From assembly GCF_039871875.1 (NCBI RefSeq), contig NZ_JBDPMD010000006.1, forward strand, positions 62,001-126,000: DNA of 64,000 nt, written 5' to 3'. Below, piece by piece: positions 42,579-51,491 of this stretch (within the stretch, counting starts at the first letter, position 1; each line of letters opens with the position of its first letter). The position numbers and the translations under genes are program-made. The notes under the pieces were generated by a model. That model saw nothing but the letters and a program-made list of their open reading frames with translations. It was not told the DNA's origin and searched no databases. Source of the stretch: Sphaerisporangium sp039871875 (GTDB lineage: Bacteria > Actinomycetota > Actinomycetes > Streptosporangiales > Streptosporangiaceae).

Positions 42579-43601
42579 CTATGCCGGCGTTCTCTGGGTC
42601 AGAAAGCGCAGGAAGTGTTCGAACTCCGTTTTGTTCGCGTAGAAGGCGCGTTTCTTGTCCCGCAGAAGGATGGGGACATTCTCGGCGTCCGACTCGTCTA
42701 GTACCAGAGGAATGACGATCCGTGCCGTGTCGCCACTGAATTCGGCGTTGAGTATCGCGTTGTACTCGGCCCTGGCCCAACCGGACTTCGCCAAGTTCGC
42801 GCTGATGCAAGGCACGACGTAACGTGTGCGTTGCAAGCCATCAGCGATCTTCGTGGCCACCCCGTCTCCGTACGTCAACTGCTCTTCGTCCAGCCAGTAC
42901 CTGATGTCGTTGGCCGCGAAAGCCTTGGCGATCAGGCGGACGAGGTCCTTGTCGGTGCCTGAGTGGCAGAGGAAGACGTCGAAGTCGTACTGCGTGGCGA
43001 CAGGTTCCGCTGCGACGGCCTCCTGTGTCAGGGGAATCGTGGTGCGCTGTACGATCACATCGGTGGCCATGAGCCCGGTGCCGTACAGCCGGAGCAGCCC
43101 CGCATGACCCGGGAAGGGCTGGGCCACACACGTGGTGAGAAGTTCGTAGTGGCCGTCCTTGGTCTTGATCTCGCCGCGCAGTTGCCCGGAGAAGAACTCC
43201 AGGGAAAAACGGTTGTAGCCGGTCCCCAGTACGATCGGCTCGTCCAGATTCACGACCGAGGTCAGCGCACCTTCGTTGTAGACGCCGAAGCGCGCGAAGG
43301 TTGCCGGGGAGTCGGCCTCCTCGGGGGCGGTGTAGAAGGCGACGAAGTTCCAGCTGTCGTCAGCGCGGCACACAAGCCCGGCACCGACGCCCCGGTTTCG
43401 GATGAGCCGCAGGTTGGCGCTGATACGGCCGTTGAGCAATGGCCCCGTGCCCGTGTCCAGCGCGTAGGACGAGCCGAACTCACCGATGCCGGCTCCGTAG
43501 CCGGTGATCAGGCGTTCGGTGAACGACCAGCCGCGGGACTCAGGAGTTTTCCAGGTGCTCACGGAGTCGCTCACGGAATTCTTCAAGCCGGACGTGGTCA
43601 T
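42579..43601 (-). CDS. Lectin-like/TIR domain protein
   Basis: 340 residues. Residues 25-190 form an all-beta, concanavalin/LamG-like domain (GRISANLRLIRNRGVGAGLVCRADDSW, NRFSLEFFSGQLRGEI) resembling sugar-binding or DUF1080-type sandwiches. Residues 205-305 are a TIR domain beginning YDFDVFLCHSGTDKDLVRLIAKAF, with the conserved helix Glu279 in WARAEYNAIL, the position of the catalytic Glu in NADase TIRs. It follows the vWA gene and its start lies 62 nt inside that gene's end; GTGs at 43574 and 43562 are alternatives, none with a strong RBS. Likely function is NAD+ cleavage or nucleotide signalling on ligand sensing; this is inference. Confidence 0.82.
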   Translation of the reverse strand: MTTSGLKNSVSDSVSTWKTPESRGWSFTERLITGYGAGIGEFGSSYALDTGTGPLLNGRISANLRLIRNRGVGAGLVCRADDSWNFVAFYTAPEEADSPATFARFGVYNEGALTSVVNLDEPIVLGTGYNRFSLEFFSGQLRGEIKTKDGHYELLTTCVAQPFPGHAGLLRLYGTGLMATDVIVQRTTIPLTQEAVAAEPVATQYDFDVFLCHSGTDKDLVRLIAKAFAANDIRYWLDEEQLTYGDGVATKIADGLQRTRYVVPCISANLAKSGWARAEYNAILNAEFSGDTARIVIPLVLDESDAENVPILLRDKKRAFYANKTEFEHFLRFLTQRTPA

Positions 43602-45000
43602 CCGGATGCTTGGCGATAAGCGTGTCGGCGAGGGCGATGGCTTCGAGGATGAGCGGTGTTTCGGCGTCCCATTGGAGCGGTTCCAGGCGCCGTGATTTCA
43701 TCCGCTGGCCTTCCCGCATCGCGTTCTTGCGGGCCATGGACAGGTATAAGCGCACCTCGGGCTCATCGGCATAAGGCTCGATCATCGCTATGATCTCGCC
43801 CAACACCGACTTGCTCCTATAATGGTGCCTGATGTTCATGACTTCCCAGCCTGCACGCGTGTGTCCTATTCCCCATTGGTCGGCCTCATCGGCGTCGTGC
43901 ATATTCCGCCAGGTTTGTTGAAGAGGTTGCATTCTGGCGATCTCGGCGGTGAGCATCTGCCGCAGCTTCGTGATGTTTCCCGCCTCCATCTCGGCGAGCA
44001 TGGTCTCATCGGCCGTCGTCACCTCGAACTGCTCGATGGTGCTGCGGACAAGCGGATGGACCGGGCTGGCCGCGACCTCATCGCTGGAGCCGAACGTGAG
44101 CTGCGTCGTGGTCGAACAGATCTCGCGTTGCCCGTCGTGGAGTGTGCACGTGAGGGTGAACTCCCGCGCCGGGAATCGTTCGGGGTCGATCTCCACCCGG
44201 AGGGCGAAGTTGAAGATGTCATTGCCCTGGAGCGGCCGGAGCTGATAGCGCTGGCCACCCACCTTCTGCAGATTGTTGAGTTCCCTACTGACCCGAACCC
44301 CGTCAGGCAATGACAGGGTCACCCGCGGTCGATCGAGCAGGACGGTGAGGGCTCCTTTGAATTCCTCCTCGATGATGTCTTCGATATCGGCTTCCGAGAT
44401 GTTCCAGAAGCGGCCGCCGGAGGCCGAGGCGATCGCCTCGAGAAGATCTTCCTGGTAGTCGGCGCCGATACCGATCGTGGAGGCGGTGATCCCGACGTCG
44501 CGAGCCTTGGCCGCCGTGTCGGCGAACACGGCCCGTTTGGACTCACCTCTGTTGGCCTGCCCGTCGGACAGCAGGAAGAGCCGGCTGTAGTGCGTTGTGC
44601 CCACGTGGGTCTGCAGTTCAAGCAGACCCTGATACCAGCCCAACGACAGGTTCGTCATACCGCGGGCAAAGATGGCGGAGATTCTCTGCGTGACCTGGTC
44701 TCTTGGCGTCTGCGGATTGACGATCACCTCGGCGACGTCGTCGAAGGTCACCACCGTCAGTTGATCGTTCGCGCCGAGGCGGCGGAAGATGTTGGCGCAG
44801 CTTGCTTTCGCCGTGTCGAGTTTGTCTCCCGACATGCTTCCGCTGCGGTCGATGACCAGGCAGAGATTCATCGGCCCGGCGGGCTCTTCTCGCGTTTCCG
44901 CCGACTGACAGGAGACCTCTACCACTAGATCGACTTCGCTGATGGCGTCATCGCGGACCACGGGGCGCTCGGGAAGGAGAGAAAGGGTCGTGGCGTCCAT
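43540..45000 (-). CDS. vWA-domain protein
   Basis: 486 residues, cytoplasmic (no signal peptide). The von Willebrand A domain spans about 43-210 with a full MIDAS: D51-x-S53-x-S55 (DRSGSMS), Thr in GMTNLSLG and Asp in LLSDGQANRG. The middle holds a beta-rich region (TLSLPDGVRVSRELNNLQKVG) and the C-terminus is helical and charged (EEFRERLREHLENS). The ATG has GAGG 7 nt upstream. It overlaps the TIR gene, so the two are coupled. vWA proteins commonly scaffold NTPase or effector complexes, including vWA/TIR conflict systems described by comparative genomics; no MoxR ATPase is seen here. Confidence 0.85.
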   Translation of the reverse strand: MDATTLSLLPERPVVRDDAISEVDLVVEVSCQSAETREEPAGPMNLCLVIDRSGSMSGDKLDTAKASCANIFRRLGANDQLTVVTFDDVAEVIVNPQTPRDQVTQRISAIFARGMTNLSLGWYQGLLELQTHVGTTHYSRLFLLSDGQANRGESKRAVFADTAAKARDVGITASTIGIGADYQEDLLEAIASASGGRFWNISEADIEDIIEEEFKGALTVLLDRPRVTLSLPDGVRVSRELNNLQKVGGQRYQLRPLQGNDIFNFALRVEIDPERFPAREFTLTCTLHDGQREICSTTTQLTFGSSDEVAASPVHPLVRSTIEQFEVTTADETMLAEMEAGNITKLRQMLTAEIARMQPLQQTWRNMHDADEADQWGIGHTRAGWEVMNIRHHYRSKSVLGEIIAMIEPYADEPEVRLYLSMARKNAMREGQRMKSRRLEPLQWDAETPLILEAIALADTLIAKHPDDHVRLEEFRERLREHLENS

Positions 45001-45692
45001 GGAAAATCCTCACACTTCGGGCCTTCATGATGCCCGACCGCTCCGTTGATCGGCAGGGAAAGCCAAAATCTCATTGGCAGTGTGGGAGGTGCTCCTCGTT
45101 GCGGGTCATCGGAGCGTCACGGTGACGCGCTCGATGAGTCGGCTGCGAAAGGTGGATCCCGGGAGTGAAGGGAGCGCAGTCATGAGAATGAGGTGTCGCT
45201 ACCACGAAAAGCGTGGAAGGTGAAGTTCATGGTTGATTGGCGCTTTTCGGATGGTCGTGTGGGGCGGCGAGCCAGATGGCTTCCAGCGCTCACGCACAAA
45301 CGCCTGGAGTGCGGTCAGAGAGCGGAGCGAGACCCGTTCATGGGCGCGAGAAGATTTTTCCCGGTCAGTGTCCCGACGGCTGGAGCCACACTCCCGAACG
45401 GGGGTGCGGCATCTGGAGGTGTCGGCGGAAGTCCTCCGTGAGGCCGGGCAGGTGACTCTAAAAGTGCGCGCTGTCGTTGTACGCGGACGGCCGCGAATCT
45501 CAGCCCGCAGGCGCGGCGCGGGCCGCCGACAGGGTGTGAGGGCGGACCGCGGCGCCTCCCGTCCGGGATGCGGGAGAGGTGAGAGAGCGCTCCCGGAGCC
45601 TTGAGAGTGCGCCTCCTTGCGGCCTCCTGTCAAGCCCTCGGTTCATCCGGCGGAAACAGGCAGCACATCGGCGCGCAATTCACGAAACTTTT

Positions 45693-45706
45693 TGAGAGCG
45701 CTCTCA
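45693..45706. promoter_or_regulatory. GAGAGCGCTCTC-type LacI operator upstream of the second importer
   Basis: TGAGAGCGCTCTCA is a perfect 14-bp palindrome whose core is identical to the operators of the first sugar cluster. It is 208 bp upstream of the CebE-like start. Confidence 0.6.
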
Positions 45707-45802
45707 GTGTCTCTCGGGTGCGATCAGATCCCGTGTATTACCAGGTGAAACCGCAGCGAAGCGGAGGGACCGCTCCCTGGTGACGTCGCGTTCCGAAGAT
45801 CA

Positions 45803-45821
45803 GGTAACGGCGATCGTTACC
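45803..45821. promoter_or_regulatory. GGTAACG-N5-CGTTACC inverted repeat
   Basis: Perfect 7-bp arms with a 5-bp spacer, 11 bp upstream of the TTGACA -35 box of the CebE-like operon. It differs from the LacI sites and suggests a second regulator. I do not recognise the motif. Confidence 0.45.
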
Positions 45822-45866
45822 CCATCGGCTGTTGACACGCCCGCGGACCGAGGAAGACCCTTCTCG

Positions 45867-45878
45867 GGGAGCGCTCCC
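45867..45878. promoter_or_regulatory. CebR-like operator
   Basis: GGGAGCGCTCCC matches the core of the streptomycete CebR box (TGGGAGCGCTCCCA). It lies 30 bp downstream of TTGACA (45832-45837), over the expected transcription start, and 36 bp before the CebE-like ATG. A weaker copy is at 45765-45778. Confidence 0.7.
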
Positions 45879-45914
45879 TCCAAGATCATAGTGATTGCCC
45901 CCCAGGGAGGGTCT

Positions 45915-47213
45915 ATGGGCAAGCTTCGCCCCGGGCTGGTCACCCCTCTGCTCGCCACCGTTCTGGTTCTTGGTGCGTCGGCCTGCGGAGGCGGTACGGA
46001 CGCCGGCGCCTCGCCGGGTGCTTCCCAGCCGGCCGAGAAGATCAAGCTCACCGTCGCGCTGTTCAGCGACTTCCACTTCGCGCCGCTGTACCAGGAGTTC
46101 AAGAAGACGCACCCCAACGTCGACATCGTCGAACGCCGCGCGCAGTTCAACGACCACCACACCAACCTCACCACGCAGCTCGCCACCGGTTCCGGCGCCG
46201 CCGACGTGATCGCGGTGGAGGCCGGATACATCGCCACCTTCACCCCGCTCGCCGACAAGTTCCACGACCTCCACCAGTTCGGCCTCGCCAAGCGGCAACC
46301 CGACTACCTGGACTGGAAGTGGCGGCAGGGCCTGTCCTCCGACGGCTCCAAGCTGCTCGGCCTCGGCACCGACATCGGCGGCCTCGCCATGTGCTACCGC
46401 ACCGACCTGTTCAAGAAGGCCGGCCTGCCGACCGAGCGCGGCGAGGTCTCCGCGCTGTGGCCCACGTGGGAGGCGTACATGGAGGCGGGCAAGAAGTTCA
46501 CCGCCGCCAAGGTCTCCGGCGCCAAGTGGTTCGACGGCCCGGGGGAGAACTTCCGCGCCATGGTCGACCAGGCGCCGGTCGGCTTCTACGACCAGCAGAA
46601 CAACCTCGTCGCCGGCACCAACCCCGACGTGCGCAAGGCGTGGGACCTGTCGGTCGCGATGATCCAGGCCGACCAGTCGGCGAAGCTCGCCGCGTTCAGC
46701 CCGCCGTGGAACACCGGCCTCACCAAGGGCTCGTTCGCCACCATCATCTGCCCCTCGTGGAAGACCGGCAGCATCAAGGACGCCGCGCCCACGACCTCCG
46801 GCAAGTGGGACGTCGCGGCGGTGCCCGGCGGCGGTGGCGGCAACCAGGGCGGCACGCACCTGATGGCCCCCAAGCAGGGCAAGCACCCCAAGGAGGCCGC
46901 CGAGCTGATCGACCTGCTCACCAACAAGGACACCCAGCTCAAGCTGTTCACCGACGCCGGCGCCCTGCCGTCCATCCCGGCGCTGTACGACGACCCGACC
47001 ATCACGTCGTTCGTCAACCCGTTCTTCAACGACGCCCCCACCGGCAAGATCTTCACCGACGCCGCCAAGGCCCTCAAGCCGCAGCACGTCGGCCCGAAGG
47101 CCGGTGACGTGCTCACCGCGTTCGGCAACGGCCTGCAGCGCATCGAGCAGGGCAGTCAGGCGCCCGAGGAAGCGTGGCAGCAGGTGCTCAAGGATCTGGG
47201 CCGGATCAAGTAG
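45915..47213 (+). CDS. cebE: Cello-oligosaccharide-type ABC substrate-binding lipoprotein (CebE-like)
   Basis: 432 residues, solute-binding family 1. The signal peptide ends at lipobox VLGASACGGGT. Residues about 40-70 (ALFSDFHFAPLYQEFKKTHPNVDIVERR) and the later LGTDIGGLAMCYRTDLFKKAGLP are typical of the CebE/sugar-binding group. The ATG at 45915 follows GGGAGG. It heads an operon with two permeases, a GH1 beta-glucosidase and a LacI regulator, the same gene set as cebEFG-bglC/cebR of streptomycetes, whose ligands are cellobiose and cellotriose. The gene name rests on that context and the CebR-like box. Confidence 0.88.
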   Translation: MGKLRPGLVTPLLATVLVLGASACGGGTDAGASPGASQPAEKIKLTVALFSDFHFAPLYQEFKKTHPNVDIVERRAQFNDHHTNLTTQLATGSGAADVIAVEAGYIATFTPLADKFHDLHQFGLAKRQPDYLDWKWRQGLSSDGSKLLGLGTDIGGLAMCYRTDLFKKAGLPTERGEVSALWPTWEAYMEAGKKFTAAKVSGAKWFDGPGENFRAMVDQAPVGFYDQQNNLVAGTNPDVRKAWDLSVAMIQADQSAKLAAFSPPWNTGLTKGSFATIICPSWKTGSIKDAAPTTSGKWDVAAVPGGGGGNQGGTHLMAPKQGKHPKEAAELIDLLTNKDTQLKLFTDAGALPSIPALYDDPTITSFVNPFFNDAPTGKIFTDAAKALKPQHVGPKAGDVLTAFGNGLQRIEQGSQAPEEAWQQVLKDLGRIK

Positions 47214-47247
47214 CCCTGGCGCGCGGACTCGCGGAAAGGAGGTCGCC

Positions 47248-48219
47248 ATGGCGACCCGCGCCCCCCTGGCGGTGACCCCGTCCCGCCCCCCGGCCCCCCG
47301 GCACCGGGACCGCGCGAGGTGGCGCCACCTCGCGCACCGGCTCGACGTCAAGGCGTCCCCGTACGCCTACGTCACGCCGTACCTGCTGCTGTTCTGCGCA
47401 TTCGGCCTGTTCCCCCTGCTGTACACCGCGTGGGTGAGCCTGCACGACTGGACGCTGCTGTCCGACGTGCACACCTTCATCGGGCTGGACAACTTCACCG
47501 CCCTGCTCGGTGACGACTACTTCTGGAACGCCACGTTCAACACCCTGTCCATCGGCGTCCTGTCCACGGCACCCCAGCTCGCGCTGGCCATCTGGCTGGC
47601 CCACCTGCTGAACCGGCCGCTGAGGGCGCAGACGATCTTCCGGGTCACCCTGCTGCTGCCCAACGTCACGAGCGTCGTCGCGGTGGTCGTCATCTTCAGC
47701 CAGCTCTTCGGCCGCGACTTCGGCCTCATCAACTGGGTGTTGTCGTGGTTCGGCGTGGGCACCATCGACTGGAACGCCGGCACCGCGTCGTCGCACGTCG
47801 CCATCTCCGTCATGATCATGTGGCGGTGGACCGGGTACAACGCGCTCATCTTCCTCGCGGCGATGCAGGCGGTGCCACGCGAGCTGTACGAGGCCGCCAC
47901 CATCGACGGCGCGACCGGCTTCACCCAGCTCCGCAAGATCACCATCCCGATGATCCGCCCCACCGTCGTGTTCGTGGTCATCACCTCGACCATCGGGGCC
48001 ATGCAGGTGCTCGCCGAGCCCCTGCTGTTCGGCGTCTACAGCCTCACCGGCGGCCCCGACCGGCAGTACCAGACGCTCTCGCTGTTCATCTACGAGAACT
48101 TCACCAAGCTCGACTTCGGCTACGCCTCGGCGATCTCCTGGATGATGTTCGTGTTCATCGTGGTCGCGGCCGGCGTCAACTACCTGCTCACCCGCCGAGC
48201 GAGAGGAAGCCTGACGTGA
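47248..48219 (+). CDS. cebF: ABC transporter permease (CebF-like)
   Basis: 323 residues, six spans, EAA loop LYEAATIDGATGFTQLRKITIPMIRP near residue 212. It has an N-terminal basic stretch before the first helix (SPYAYVTPYLLLFCAFGLFPLLYTAW). The RBS AAAGGAGG lies 5 nt before the ATG. The stop overlaps the next start. Forms the importer with CebG and the CebE-like protein; no ATPase is encoded in the operon, consistent with use of a general MsiK. Confidence 0.92.
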   Translation: MATRAPLAVTPSRPPAPRHRDRARWRHLAHRLDVKASPYAYVTPYLLLFCAFGLFPLLYTAWVSLHDWTLLSDVHTFIGLDNFTALLGDDYFWNATFNTLSIGVLSTAPQLALAIWLAHLLNRPLRAQTIFRVTLLLPNVTSVVAVVVIFSQLFGRDFGLINWVLSWFGVGTIDWNAGTASSHVAISVMIMWRWTGYNALIFLAAMQAVPRELYEAATIDGATGFTQLRKITIPMIRPTVVFVVITSTIGAMQVLAEPLLFGVYSLTGGPDRQYQTLSLFIYENFTKLDFGYASAISWMMFVFIVVAAGVNYLLTRRARGSLT

Positions 48220-49045
48220 TGCCGCGCACCCACCCCGGCCTGGCCCGCACGCTCACGTACCTGACACTGCTCGCGGTGGCGTTCTTCTCGGCCCTGCCCC
48301 TCTACTACAGCGTGGTGGTCGCCTCCCGCGACAACGCGGCGCTCGCCGAGGTGCCGCCCCCGCTGATCCCCGGCGGCAACCTGATCGCCAACATCGGCCG
48401 GGTGTTCGACACCGTGCCGTTCGCGCTCGCGCTGCTCAACTCGGTGTTCGTCGCCGGCAGCGTCGCGCTGTCGGTGATGTTCTTCTCCACCATGGCGGGG
48501 TTCGCGTTCGCCAAGCTGCGTTTCCGCGGCAACAAGATCCTGCTGGTGGTCACCGTGGCCACGATGATGGTGCCGACCCAGCTCGGCATCATCCCGCTGT
48601 ACATGCTCATGGTGAAGCTGGAGTGGACCGGCTCGATGTACGCGCTCATCGTGCCCGCGCTGATCAACGCCTTCGGCGTGTTCTTCATGACGCAGTACCT
48701 GTCGCGGGCCCTGCCGACCGAGCTGCTGGAGGCCGGCCGGGTGGACGGCTGCTCGACCTGGGGCCTGTTCTGGCACGTGGTGCTGCCCACCGCGCGGCCG
48801 GCCGCCGCGGTACTCGGCATGCTGACGTTCATGTCGGCGTGGAACGACTATTTCTGGCCGCTCGTCGCGCTGACCCCGGAGAACCCGACCGTGCAGGTGG
48901 CGCTCTCGACGCTCGCGGCAGGATATGTGAGCGACTACGCGCTCAGCCTGGCGGGCACCGCCCTCGGCACCCTGCCGCTGGTGCTCGTGTTCGCCCTGCT
49001 GGGAAAGCAGGTCATCGGAGGAATCATGCAAGGAGCTGTGAAGGG

Positions 49046-49049
<4 letters not shown>
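48216..49049 (+). CDS. cebG: ABC transporter permease (CebG-like)
   Basis: 277 residues, six spans, EAA loop LLEAGRVDGCSTWGLFWHVVLPTARP near residue 170. The GTG at 48216 overlaps the upstream stop as GTGA; the adjacent ATG at 48219 is an equal alternative. The 3' end overlaps the GH1 gene start as ATGA. Confidence 0.92.
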
Positions 49050-50484
<1,435 letters not shown>

Positions 50485-50488
<4 letters not shown>

Positions 50489-51474
50489 AACGACCCACCT
50501 TGGCGGCGGTCGCCGCGCGGGCGGGGGTGTCGAAGTCCAGCGTGTCGCGGGTGGTGAACGGGGAGACCACGGTCACCCCCGCCATCCGCGAGCTGGTGAT
50601 CAGGGCGGTCCGCGAGCTCGGCTACGTGCCGAACGGCGCGGCCCGCAGCCTCGCCACCCAGCGCACCAACGCGGTCGCCGTCATCGTGTCGGACCCACCG
50701 AAAGGGCTCAGCTCCGACGACCCCATGTTCTCTGCGGTGGTCCGCACGGTGAGCCGGGTGCTGGAGTCGGCGGGCATGCAGGTCACCCTCATGCTCGCCG
50801 GCTCGGCGGAGAGCCGCCTGCGGGTGGAGCAGTTCGTCGCCGCCGGCCACGTCGCCGGCGTCATGCTCGTCTCGATGCACGGCGCCGACCCGCTGCCCGC
50901 CTCCCTGGCCCGCATGGGCTTCCCCATGGTGGCCTTCGGCCGCTCCAGCGGCGGCCTGCCCTACGTCGACAACGACAACACCGGCGGCGCCTCCGTGGCC
51001 GTGCGGTACCTGCTGGACCAGGGCCGCCGCCGCATCGCCACCATCACCGGCCCCCTGGACATGATCGCCTCCCAGGACCGCCTCACCGGCTACCGCGAGA
51101 CCCTGCGCGACACCGGCCGCCGCTCCATCGTGGCGATCGGCGACTTCACCCGCGTCTCCGGCTACGAGGGCATGCGCCAGCTCCTGGAGGACGACCCCGC
51201 CCTGGACGCCGTCTTCGCCGCCAACGACCTCATGGCCATCGGCGCCCTGAGGGCCCTGCGCGAAGCCGGCCGCCGCGTCCCCGACGACGTGGCGGTCGTC
51301 GGCTTCGACGACATCGAGGCCGCCCTGTACACCGCCCCACCCCTGACCACGATCCGCAGCCCCATGGAGGACCAGGCCGCCGCCACGGCCGAGCTGCTGC
51401 TCAGCCTGTTCACCGGCGCCCCGGGCACCCCGGTGATCATGCCGCACCGCCTGGTGGTCAGGGAGTCGGCCTGA
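50485..51474 (+). CDS. cebR: LacI-family repressor (CebR-like)
   Basis: 329 residues: LacI headpiece TLAAVAARAGVSKSSVSRVVNGETTV...NGAARSLATQR and a sugar-binding core ending in PPLTTIRSPMEDQAA. It is about 40% alike by eye to the other LacI of the window, and the recognition helices are close (SRATVSRVIN versus SKSSVSRVVN). It is the last gene of the operon it probably controls, unlike the usual separate cebR, so repressor level should rise on induction. The start overlaps the GH1 stop as ATGA. Confidence 0.9.
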
Positions 51475-51491
51475 CCCCGTGACGGCACCGG

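Larger units (their letters stand above)
45001..45914. promoter_or_regulatory. 914-bp intergenic region with several operator-like palindromes
   Basis: Divergent spacer between the vWA gene and the CebE-like gene. I see no convincing gene: the longest frames are Arg/Pro-rich and lack family features. It holds a hybrid site GAGAGCGCTCCC (45583-45594), TGAGAGCGCTCTCA (45693-45706), AGGGACCGCTCCCT (45765-45778), GGTAACG-gcgat-CGTTACC (45803-45821), a TTGACA (45832-45837) and GGGAGCGCTCCC (45867-45878). A small CCACG/CGTGG hairpin is at 45202-45216. Confidence 0.6.

Noticed and set aside
45199..45633. A 144-codon Arg/Pro/Ser-rich minus-strand frame in the long spacer
   Set aside because: No RBS, no hydrophobic core pattern, no family resemblance; it overlaps an operator-like site.
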